NCBI RefSeq assembly: GCF_000482745.1
Contig: NZ_KI519494.1
Coordinates: 248,001 to 312,000, forward strand
Direction of reading: 5' to 3'
DNA: 64,000 nt
Source of the DNA: Oleidesulfovibrio alaskensis DSM 16109
GTDB taxonomy: Bacteria; Desulfobacterota; Desulfovibrionia; Desulfovibrionales; Desulfovibrionaceae
Each line of letters starts with the position of its first letter. Position 1 is the first letter of the stretch. Below, piece by piece: positions 9,109 through 16,537 of the stretch. The notes beneath the pieces were generated by a model, which saw only the letters and a list, made by a program, of their open reading frames with translations, did not search any database and was not told the origin of the DNA. The translations under genes and the position numbers were made by a program.

Positions 9109-9993
9109 GCCGCAGGCTGCGGTGTGATGCCGCATGGCTGTTTTGTGCAGTCCGGAACTTTGTATCCGGCGCCGCGCACGCCATGCGGCATCGGTCCTTC
9201 GGAGAAAGCGGCAGTGTGCCTGCGTGATGATGCAGGCGCGCTGCCGCTTTGTGCTGCAGATGCAAATATGGAACCGGCTGAGGCTCCTGCCTCATGAACA
9301 GCCCGTCAATCGGGCCTGTTATGTCAGTGCCGCGTTGCCGCGGTCGGGTCTGATGCGTAAACGTTTCTGCGTCCTGCCGTGCATCTTCATGTTTCCGGCG
9401 CACCGCCCCACAGGCCGCCATCCGGCACGGGGCATCCGGCGTACTGTGTGCTGTCCGCAGTGGAATCTGCGGGGCACGCAATGGCCGTCCTGTTTTCTGC
9501 TGCAGTCTTCCGCCAGTGCTCCCTGACAGCATTTCTGGCGGCTGCGGCTTTTCCCGCGTGGTTTCGTGCTGTTGCCTGTATTCTTCTGCCCCATGTTTGC
9601 GGGCGGCAGCGTTTTGCTGCTGCCTTTTTTCATTTCTGCTTTCCCATGATGTTCATGCGACAGGGCCGGTGCACATCCGGCGCGTATCGGCAAGCGCCTG
9701 TCCGGCATGGGCGCCCGTCACTCCGCGGGGGCACATGCGCCGCCTGCCCGGAAGTGGATGCCGGGCGGTGCCTGTGCGGCTTTATGGGGAGTTGCCATCA
9801 GCGCGGGGCTGTCTCCTGTGTGCCGGTGGCTGAGGAAAAAATATCAGCGAGCGGCACGCAGCTTTGCTGTATACTGACAAAACTGCCTGCACTGCGCGGG
9901 TATGGCCGGCAGCTGCCGATGCAGACTGTGTGCGGTACCGGACAGAAGGTTGGGGCTATGGGCCGAAAGCGGTTTTACAGCGGAGATAGCGGT
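9109..9993. other. 885-bp spacer between the tandem chemoreceptor genes
   Basis: The frame of the second receptor is open back to 9379, but those 205 residues are Cys-, Ala- and Arg-rich, lack motifs and precede a normal N-terminal membrane anchor, so they are not counted as coding. A long hairpin sits at 9205-9250. Nothing else was recognised. Confidence 0.5.
9205..9250. other. Long two-tier hairpin downstream of chemoreceptor 1
   Basis: Outer arms AAAGCGGCAG and CTGCCGCTTT are perfect complements; inside them GCCTGC and GCAGGC form a second stem. It could end the upstream transcript despite a weak T-tract, or be part of a small structured RNA. Confidence 0.5.
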
Positions 9994-12156
9994 ATGCTGA
10001 AGCATCTTGGTTTGAAATGGAAAATAATGGTTATTCTGGCGGTGGTAGTTCCGGTGATACTGGGGCTGACATGGTACCTGACCGGAACATTTATGAAGCT
10101 GATGGAACGGACAGCCGGTGAGCAGAGTTTTGAAATTGCTTACCGTTATGCCAATAAAATAGACGCAGACATGAGCCTTGCCATGCATTCGGCACGGTCC
10201 GTGGCGCGTCTGACAGAGACCATGATGGGGCATGAGGGGCGTTTTACCCGCGAAGCCCTGCGTGACGGCATGGAAAATTTTCTGCGGGATCATCCCAACC
10301 TGCTGAGCATCTACGCCGCCTTTGAGCCCGATGCGCTGGACGGTGCCGACTCCCGTTACATGAACAGTCCGTATCATAACAGCGACGGGCGCTTTGTGCC
10401 CTGGGTGCACTATCAGGGCGGGGCCATAGTGACGGAACCGTGTACCGGATACGAAAAAGATAACGCCGACAGTGTCTGGTATCATCTGCCGCGCAAGACG
10501 GGCTCAGAAGTGGTTATGGAGCCGTGGGCGTATGATCTGGGCGGAGAAAAAGTGCTGATGGTCGAAATGGTGGTGCCGCTCAGGAAAAACGGCAGCTTTG
10601 CAGGGGTAATTGGTGTGGGGCTTCCTATGGGCACCATTGACCGTTTTGTGCGCGAAATAACCGTGTTCGGCTCCGGGTATGGTTTTCTTATTTCCGCCGC
10701 GGGCACATATGTGGCGCATCCTCAGACGGATCTTGTTGAAAACAAAGTAAATATTTTTGAGCAAAAAGATGTATCGCCTGAACTCAGGGCCGGGCTGCGC
10801 AAGGTTCTGGAGGGCGGCGATTTTTCTCTGAAGACGGAGGAGGACGGGGCGCCGTTTCTGCTTACCTTTGTGCCGGTGTTCATAGGCAGGGCCGAAACGC
10901 CGTATATCTTCGGCATTAAAGTCCCGCTCAATGAAGTGTTGGCGGGGGCTTTCTCCATGCGCAACTATGCCCTGCTGGCCGGTTGCGGCGCCACCATACT
11001 TATTCTGCTGCTCATCCTGTATGTCGCGCGCGTCATTTCGTTGCCCATCAATGCAACGGTGCATGCCGTGGAACAGATATCTTCGGGAGACTTTTCTGTC
11101 CGGCTGCCTGCGGATTCGAGAGATGAAGTGGGCAGAATGCAGGTGGCCGTCAATGACATGGCTGCCGAGCTTGCGCGGAACATGGATGAAATACGCAGGC
11201 AGCAGACCGCTGCGGAAGAAAAGACCAAGCTTGCTGAAGAAGCGACGCAGCAGGCGTATGAAGCCCGCAGACAGGCGGAGCAGGCCCGCCGGGAAGGCAC
11301 ACTGCAGGCCGCGCGTCAGCTTGAGGAGATTGTCGCGCATCTGTCTGTGGCGTCAGAGGAAATATCTGTTCAGTCGCGCGAAATCAGACAGGGGTCTGAG
11401 GTGCAGCGCGAGCGCATAGCCTCGACAGCCACTGCCATGGAAGAAATGAACGCCACAGTGCTTGAGGTGGCAAGGAACGCGGGCGAAACCGCTGATCAGG
11501 CCAAAACTTCGCGCGATAATGCAATGGAAGGAGCCGGAGTGGTCAACCAGACCATGGAGGCCATGCAGGCCATCAAGCGCAATGCGGACGGATTGAGCCT
11601 GAATATGAACCGGCTGGGCGAACAGGCGCAGTCCATCGGTACCATTATGAACGTTATCGAAGATATAGCCGACCAGACAAACCTGCTGGCGCTGAACGCC
11701 GCCATAGAAGCCGCCCGCGCGGGCGATGCCGGACGCGGGTTTGCCGTGGTGGCGGACGAGGTGCGCAAGCTGGCGGAAAAAACCATGGGGGCCACCAAGG
11801 AAGTGGGGGACTCCATACGGGCCATCCAGCAGGCTGCCAGCCAGAACGTGCATGCCATGGAATCAACCGTGGAACATATAGATGCGGCCACCAGACTGTC
11901 TTCGCGTTCGGGTGAGGTGCTGGCGGCCATCGTAAGCGGTGTTGAACAGTCTGCGGACAGGGTGCAGAGCATCGCAACCGCCGCGGAACAGCAGTCCGCC
12001 ACATCGGAAGAGATAAACCGTGCAGTTGAGGAGATTAACCAGATTACGCTGGAAACAGCGCGCGCGGTGGGAGAAGCCACGGTTGCCGCCGAAGAGCTGG
12101 CCCGTCAGGCGCAGCAGCTCAGCATGATTGTGGAAGAAATGAAAAGTCAGGAATAG
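9994..12156 (+). CDS. Methyl-accepting chemotaxis protein with double-Cache sensor (tandem copy 2)
   Basis: A 720-residue chemoreceptor, exactly the length of the preceding one and colinear with it throughout. The start is ATG 9994 (MLKHLGLKWKIMVILAVVVP), matching the start of copy 1. The Cache region (EPDALDGADSRYMN, WYHLPRKTGSE, GYGFLISAAGTYVAHPQ) has more substitutions than the signalling domain, where DIADQTNLLALNAAIEAARA and the flanking 60 residues are nearly identical. This pattern fits gene duplication followed by divergence of ligand specificity. The gene ends before a strong bidirectional terminator shared with the MerR gene. Confidence 0.93.
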   Translation: MLKHLGLKWKIMVILAVVVPVILGLTWYLTGTFMKLMERTAGEQSFEIAYRYANKIDADMSLAMHSARSVARLTETMMGHEGRFTREALRDGMENFLRDHPNLLSIYAAFEPDALDGADSRYMNSPYHNSDGRFVPWVHYQGGAIVTEPCTGYEKDNADSVWYHLPRKTGSEVVMEPWAYDLGGEKVLMVEMVVPLRKNGSFAGVIGVGLPMGTIDRFVREITVFGSGYGFLISAAGTYVAHPQTDLVENKVNIFEQKDVSPELRAGLRKVLEGGDFSLKTEEDGAPFLLTFVPVFIGRAETPYIFGIKVPLNEVLAGAFSMRNYALLAGCGATILILLLILYVARVISLPINATVHAVEQISSGDFSVRLPADSRDEVGRMQVAVNDMAAELARNMDEIRRQQTAAEEKTKLAEEATQQAYEARRQAEQARREGTLQAARQLEEIVAHLSVASEEISVQSREIRQGSEVQRERIASTATAMEEMNATVLEVARNAGETADQAKTSRDNAMEGAGVVNQTMEAMQAIKRNADGLSLNMNRLGEQAQSIGTIMNVIEDIADQTNLLALNAAIEAARAGDAGRGFAVVADEVRKLAEKTMGATKEVGDSIRAIQQAASQNVHAMESTVEHIDAATRLSSRSGEVLAAIVSGVEQSADRVQSIATAAEQQSATSEEINRAVEEINQITLETARAVGEATVAAEELARQAQQLSMIVEEMKSQE

Positions 12157-12331
12157 ACATCGTGCGGTGCGGGGCCCGTATCCGCCCGTGTTCACCCGTA
12201 TCCGCCCGTGTCCGGCACATTTTGATAGTGCAGGGCGTTTGGGGCCGGCCATTGCGGATGATACCCGGATGTCTGTACATGGTGGAAAAAGAAGCGGACG
12301 CGGTGTTACGGGTGCTGCGGCTGCAGAAAGA

Positions 12332-12363
12332 AAAGCCCGCACTGCGCAAGCAGTGCGGGCTTT
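12332..12363. terminator. Bidirectional terminator between chemoreceptor 2 and the merR-type gene
   Basis: Perfect 14-bp stem AAAGCCCGCACTGC / GCAGTGCGGGCTTT with loop GCAA. It has A-rich sequence on the left and TTTAAGTT on the right, serving two convergent genes. Confidence 0.85.
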
Positions 12364-12369
12364 AAGTTA

Positions 12370-13239
12370 TCAGAGCTCGTCTTCCTGTTCCGGCACGACG
12401 ACTGTCTGCCGTGATGCCTTGATCATTATTTCGGTGACGAATTTGGCGGAATTTCTGGTTGTCCAGTAGTCTGTCACATAGCGTTCGTACGATTCATCGC
12501 CCAGCGTGTATCCGTGCTGACGGGCCCAGCGGCGTATCTTTTTGTATGTCTCGGCAATGTCTTCGTGCGGGCCGATGTGGTAGCAGGCCGCCATCATGTG
12601 CCCGCCCATATCGGTGGTGTATTCATCGTGGCAGGGCATCAGGGTTTTCTGCAGTATCCTGACGGGCTGTTCTTTGTCCTTCATGCGGGCTGCATGTGAG
12701 GAAAAGTTGAGAATGACCGGCCCTGTTATTTCGTTATTCAGGCTTTCCACATAGTTGGTGAAGTCTATGTTGATGATGGCCGCCTTGATGTTGGTGTCAT
12801 ATGTCTGGTTCAGAAACAGATACCGCGACGGCTCAATATACTTGATGGAGACTTCCTGAATGTTGTTGTCAATGACCATCTCCGCTTCCAGAATCAGGTC
12901 ATACCAGTCTTTTACAGACATGTGCTTGCGTCTGATCTCTTCCTGCTCTTTTTCCAGCTCCTGAATTTTGGAAAGAAAAGAATTGCGGATGGCGCGGTAA
13001 ACGTTGGCTGTGCTGCCTTCGATAAATTCGCGCATTTCGTCGAGCTTGAAGCCCATCTGTTTGTAATATTTGATTACAGGTACAGCCAGAAGCGATTCGT
13101 GCGTATAGTAGCGATAGTTGTTGTAGTCCTGACGCTGCGAGGTGATAAGGCCGATCTTGTCATAATAGCGCAACGCCTTTTTTGAGATGTTGCAGATCTG
13201 GCTGACATCGCCGATGGAATATTTCGTCTGCTGCTTCAC
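12370..13239 (-). CDS. MerR-family regulator with BmrR/GyrI-like effector domain
   Basis: A 289-residue transcription activator. Residues 8-75 form the MerR winged helix (YSIGDVSQICNISKKALRYY, then DKIGL and NYRYYTHE). A coiled-coil linker spans about 85-120. The C-terminal 160 residues resemble the GyrI-like effector pocket of multidrug-type MerR proteins, with ACYHIGPHEDIAETYKKIRR and FVTEIMIKAS near the end. Such proteins bind organic, often cationic, ligands and twist promoters with 19-20 bp spacers. Two such promoters lie 1.7-2.5 kb away, at 14984-15014 and 15720-15751. They face the EamA gene and the BMC operon, so this protein is their best candidate regulator and may sense choline. 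That link is inference. Confidence 0.88.
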   Translation of the reverse strand: MKQQTKYSIGDVSQICNISKKALRYYDKIGLITSQRQDYNNYRYYTHESLLAVPVIKYYKQMGFKLDEMREFIEGSTANVYRAIRNSFLSKIQELEKEQEEIRRKHMSVKDWYDLILEAEMVIDNNIQEVSIKYIEPSRYLFLNQTYDTNIKAAIINIDFTNYVESLNNEITGPVILNFSSHAARMKDKEQPVRILQKTLMPCHDEYTTDMGGHMMAACYHIGPHEDIAETYKKIRRWARQHGYTLGDESYERYVTDYWTTRNSAKFVTEIMIKASRQTVVVPEQEDEL

Positions 13240-13281
13240 AGCCTGCTCTCCTTGTCAGTAGACGCTGCGCTTGTCGCATGA

Positions 13282-13301
13282 AATTGCACCGCACTGCAAT
13301 T
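13282..13301. promoter_or_regulatory. Perfect dyad upstream of the merR-type gene
   Basis: AATTGCA, six bases, TGCAATT, centred about 50 bp upstream of the regulator's start. The position and symmetry suit an operator, perhaps for autoregulation. It does not resemble the TTCCCC-type dyad at the two divergent promoters. Confidence 0.4.
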
Positions 13302-13480
13302 CCGGCAGACGGCAAGTTATAATGGTATCACTCACCGTTGTGCGCAACGTATCCGTTCAGTTGGCAAACCATAATCAGGACGGCTTCCGCATCAGTATGC
13401 TCTCGTCTATTCCCCGTGGTCAGCAGAAGCCATCTGCGGGCGGCATGTTTGCGCCCATTCTAGCACATGCGCCGTCATGT

Positions 13481-13514
13481 AAAAAAGGGGGCCGCCCCGT
13501 GCGGGACAGCCCCT
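13481..13514 (-). terminator. Terminator of the EamA/88-aa operon
   Basis: On the minus strand an imperfect GC-rich hairpin (GGGGC...CCCG, loop, CGGG...GCCCC, two mismatches) is followed by six T residues (AAAAAA at 13481-13486 on the plus strand). Confidence 0.75.
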
Positions 13515-13540
13515 TATGACATGCGGCAAGGGCGCGCCGA

Positions 13541-13807
13541 TCAATCCTTGATGTAGCGGTTGATGGTGGCTGCACCTTCTTCGTGAGCGCGGAAGTACAC
13601 ACGCAGCTCATTGCTTTCGTCCATATCAAAGCGGGATTCTTCCAGAAGACCGTTGGCTTCTGCCGTCATCAGCGCGCTGAGAATGGAATCTTTCTTAAAT
13701 GCCTTGAAGTGTCCGTACTGGTCTTTCAGGGCTTCCATAATTTCGCAGGCGCTGGCTTCCTGCACCTTGGTGACGTGCTTCAGAATAGCGTAGTTGAGCG
13801 GTTTCAT
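13541..13807 (-). CDS. Small conserved-type protein, possibly winged-helix
   Basis: 88 residues: MKPLNYAILKHVTKVQEAS opening, then EIMEALKDQYGHFKAFKKDS and a C-terminal ELRVYFRAHEEGAATINRYI. The alternation of short helices followed by a probable beta-hairpin resembles a winged-helix fold, but there is no clear family match. It lies 4 bp downstream of the EamA gene, is followed by a terminator, and so is co-transcribed with that transporter from the MerR-type promoter. It may be a small regulator or accessory factor; function unknown. Confidence 0.75.
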   Translation of the reverse strand: MKPLNYAILKHVTKVQEASACEIMEALKDQYGHFKAFKKDSILSALMTAEANGLLEESRFDMDESNELRVYFRAHEEGAATINRYIKD

Positions 13808-13811
13808 CGCG

Positions 13812-14891
13812 TTATCCGTTCCTTTTTTTCAGCAGGTCCATGGGGTTCATCGAAATAAGGAAGATGCCGAAGACCATGACAACGGCAGCAGCCCAGGCGA
13901 TGGGAGGCATGGACCAGCCGTCGTAGCCGAAAGCCACGCCCAGCACAATCCAGCAGCAGAAGGGGCCCCAGAAGGAGAATGTGCCGTTGCAGGCCATGCC
14001 CAGTGCGGCACCGCACATGGCGTTGCCCTTGTACCAGAACATGAAGGTCAGGTAGGCGCTCAGTCCGGCCAGTGCAAACCACACCATGGCTTCGCCGTCG
14101 CCGAAGGCGGTGGCAACCATGGTCACAGGATTGACGTCGGAAATCATGCTGAAGAGGGGAACAAGAATGATGAGGTTCGAAACTCCGGAAGTGACCTGAC
14201 GGATGGTGATGCCGATTTCAGGGTCGATCATGGAAGTGCCGTAACCGCATACGCAGCCTTCGATACCCCAGCACAGGGCTGCAATGAAGCCGAAAAGTAT
14301 ACCGGTAAGCAGGCTGGGCGGAGCTTCGGTGCCCATGCCGGTGCTGCCGATCATGGCGCTGGCGCCGAAGCAGATGGCGATACCCAGCAGCATGCGGGCG
14401 TTAAGTTCCTGCTTGAACAGGAAGCGGCCCAGAATGGCGCCGATGGCAGGGCACAGCGCGCTGATGGGCACCACGATGGAACCGGCCTGCTGCAGACCCA
14501 CAACGTAGGCGGTGCTGGCCAGCGGGCCGCCGATAATGGCGGCGACAACCATCACGAAGCCGGGTCTTGTTTTGATGCAGCGCACAAAGTCGCCGAAACG
14601 GCCGCGGATACCGGCAATGCCCATGGCCCACAGAGCGCTGGAGCTGTCGGTGGTGGCCGCGCCCAGTGCAGACAGCAGATACATGACGGCAAAGGCGGAG
14701 AGGCCGGAATTTTCGCCGTACCATTCCACCCAGACGCCCTTGGACATGCCCAGCGTCATGAACGCGGTGTAAAAGCCGTAAAGCAGACCGGAAAGCAGGG
14801 CGATCATGATGCCCTTGCGCCGGAAGTCCGCAGCCAGCTTGTTTTTGGCAACCAGCGCTGCCGGGTTATTCATTACTGCAGTTTGCCCCAT
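13812..14891 (-). CDS. EamA/DMT-type transporter co-regulated with the BMC locus
   Basis: A 359-residue inner-membrane protein with about ten hydrophobic helices in two repeats, typical of the drug/metabolite transporter superfamily. Repeat one contains ALLSGLLYGFYTAFMTLG and AGSIVVPISALCPAIGAILG; repeat two starts near SLLTGILFGFIAALCWGIEG. The ATG at 14891 is chosen because AGGAG precedes it; a longer frame to 14978 would run through the promoter. It is driven by a MerR-type promoter (14984-15014) nearly identical in its dyad to the one facing the BMC operon. A role in choline uptake or trimethylamine or ethanol export is plausible inference. Confidence 0.85.
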   Translation of the reverse strand: MGQTAVMNNPAALVAKNKLAADFRRKGIMIALLSGLLYGFYTAFMTLGMSKGVWVEWYGENSGLSAFAVMYLLSALGAATTDSSSALWAMGIAGIRGRFGDFVRCIKTRPGFVMVVAAIIGGPLASTAYVVGLQQAGSIVVPISALCPAIGAILGRFLFKQELNARMLLGIAICFGASAMIGSTGMGTEAPPSLLTGILFGFIAALCWGIEGCVCGYGTSMIDPEIGITIRQVTSGVSNLIILVPLFSMISDVNPVTMVATAFGDGEAMVWFALAGLSAYLTFMFWYKGNAMCGAALGMACNGTFSFWGPFCCWIVLGVAFGYDGWSMPPIAWAAAVVMVFGIFLISMNPMDLLKKRNG

Positions 14892-14983
14892 TTGATTCTC
14901 CTTGCACCTTGGTTGAACATTAAAAACTCCATCCTTCCAGACCCTTGCGATTGCGTGGGGATTCGCAGGGATCTCCAATTATT

Positions 14984-15014
14984 GGAATAGCATTCCCCTT
15001 AAGGGGAAGGTCAA
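14984..15014 (-). promoter_or_regulatory. MerR-type promoter facing the EamA transporter gene
   Basis: Read on the minus strand: TTGACC (-35), 19-bp spacer, TATTCC (-10). The spacer begins with the perfect palindrome TTCCCCTTAAGGGGAA (14993-15008). An over-long spacer with a dyad abutting the -35 is the hallmark of promoters activated by MerR-family proteins. The same dyad appears at 15726-15741. Confidence 0.8.
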
Positions 15015-15719
15015 CGTCAAATCGTCACGTTGAGGCCGTGCCGCGTCCGGAAGGCATGGTGCAAAGACTAAACATACGAAATTCATTGACTAAAACGCTG
15101 GTGAAGAATTGTGAAAAAAATATCTTGTTTGCCCGAACAATCAACAAAAGGTTCCCGCGACCGGAATGTCGCCGCTTTGCGCGCAACCGGGCTGTTTTCT
15201 GTGTGGTGCCGGAGCGGGATGTACATGATTGTACCATGTTAATACCATGTAATAATTCGATTAATTTTGCTACCGCGTGCCGGAATACAGCTTGTCATAC
15301 CGCAGTGTGCAGGTGGATTGTCTGTCCTGTCCGGCAAAAGTGGCGTTACCGTTATTTCAGGCGAAGGGACTCTTTTTTTCTGATTGTTTCACACACTCAT
15401 GTGCGGTGTTTCCCTGTCTGTAATCATAGAAACGCTCTATTTTGCGTGTCGTTTTCGCATGGTGGAAAAGTTTTTAAATCAATCGGTTATCTGGTGTCGT
15501 TCAGGTGCTTTACGCCACTGCCGTACCTGTGGCCGGGGGCGGGCTGCAGGCACAGCGTTCACCCTGGGGGATGGCTCAAAACGGATGGGAGGATGTGTTC
15601 AGAAGGAGAAAAACGAGGCTCAGAAGGGGGAAAAAGGGTACAGATTCCGGCTTTTCACGGGCAAATGATGAATGAAAATATATTGTTATATTTTTCTCAA
15701 AGTTTTTTCCAAAAGGCGG

Positions 15720-15751
15720 TTGACTTTCCCCTTTGGGGGAAGGGCTAGGGT
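15720..15751 (+). promoter_or_regulatory. MerR-type promoter of the choline microcompartment operon
   Basis: TTGACT (15720-15725), then the near-perfect dyad TTCCCCTTTGGGGGAA (15726-15741), then TAGGGT (15746-15751) with a 20-bp spacer. It lies about 80 bp upstream of the first shell gene. Arms TTCCCC/GGGGAA, orientation and position relative to the -35 match the EamA promoter. Confidence 0.8.
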
Positions 15752-15829
15752 TTAGTGAATCTGGGAGAAGTAGACCGGAGGGGGTCTGCTCCGGAAAACA
15801 ATTTACAGCAAAGCACGAGGTAGCAGCGT

Positions 15830-16456
15830 ATGGGAGAATACATCCGGTACCAGGGCGAAGAGGCGCTGGGGCTTATTGAAACGCTGGGAATGGTTCCGGC
15901 CATCTACGGCGCCGACAGCATGCTCAAGGCCGCCAACGTCCAGCTTATTTCTTACGAAAACGTGGGCTCCACACTTGTGACCGTCATGGTCAAAGGTGAC
16001 GTGGCCGCGGTGCAGGCTTCGGTTGACGCAGGCTCGGTGGCCGCGGCGGGCATAGGCAAGCTGACCGCGCACAATGTCATGCCCCGGCCCATCAGGCCCA
16101 TCGGCGACATTGTTTCCGTGCATGCCATCACCGACGACGCACCCGCTGGCGACGGCAGCCGCCCCAGAGCCATGGGTCTCATCGAAACGTTCGGCATCGT
16201 ATACGTGCTTGAAGCTGCGGATGCAATGCTCAAGACCGCAGACGTCGAGCTGATCGGCTACGAAAACGTGGCTTCGGGTTATATTTCAGTTCTGGTGCAG
16301 GGTGACGTGGCCGCCTGTCAGGCCGCCGTGGCCGCGGGCGTAAAGGCCGTGCAGGCCATGGGTACAGATGTTTACAGCTCTGTGGTCATTCCCACTCCTC
16401 ATCCGGATGTGGCCAAGATTACAGCCCGTTACGCCCTTGAGAATCTGCTGCCCTAG
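15830..16456 (+). CDS. Tandem-BMC shell protein (BMC-T), no pore cysteine
   Basis: 208 residues made of two BMC domains. Domain 1 is at about 10-92 (EALGLIETLGMVPAIYGADS, ending HNVMPRPI); domain 2 is at about 112-200 (RAMGLIETFGIVYVLEAADA, ending VVIPTPHPDV). Such proteins form pseudo-hexameric trimers in the microcompartment shell. Neither domain has the cysteine motif seen in the two PduT-like shell proteins of this locus, so metal binding at the pore is not expected. It is the first gene after the MerR-type promoter. Confidence 0.93.
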   Translation: MGEYIRYQGEEALGLIETLGMVPAIYGADSMLKAANVQLISYENVGSTLVTVMVKGDVAAVQASVDAGSVAAAGIGKLTAHNVMPRPIRPIGDIVSVHAITDDAPAGDGSRPRAMGLIETFGIVYVLEAADAMLKTADVELIGYENVASGYISVLVQGDVAACQAAVAAGVKAVQAMGTDVYSSVVIPTPHPDVAKITARYALENLLP

Positions 16457-16537
16457 TGGTGACGGACAACGGGCAGCAGTGCGCACGGGGCGTTCTGAAT
16501 GGTCGCCGCAAGGACACAGGAAACGGCAAAGGGGTAG

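Larger units (their letters stand above)
13240..13540. other. Intergenic region between merR-type gene and 88-aa gene
   Basis: 301 bp containing the AATTGCA dyad near the regulator start and the terminator of the 88-aa gene at its other end. The terminator separates the regulator from the upstream EamA/88-aa transcript, so the regulator must have its own promoter here. No gene seen. Confidence 0.5.
14892..15829. other. Divergent regulatory region between the EamA gene and the BMC operon
   Basis: 938 bp without a credible gene; short Cys/Arg-rich frames are rejected. It has a MerR-type promoter at each end, pointing outward. The middle (15060-15720) is A+T-rich relative to its surroundings and has several TACCATGT-like repeats near 15230-15252. 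This long control region suggests additional regulation not decoded here. Confidence 0.6.

Noticed and set aside
9379..9993. 205-residue N-terminal extension of chemoreceptor 2
   Set aside because: Composition is non-coding-like and copy 1 aligns from the internal ATG with its membrane anchor.
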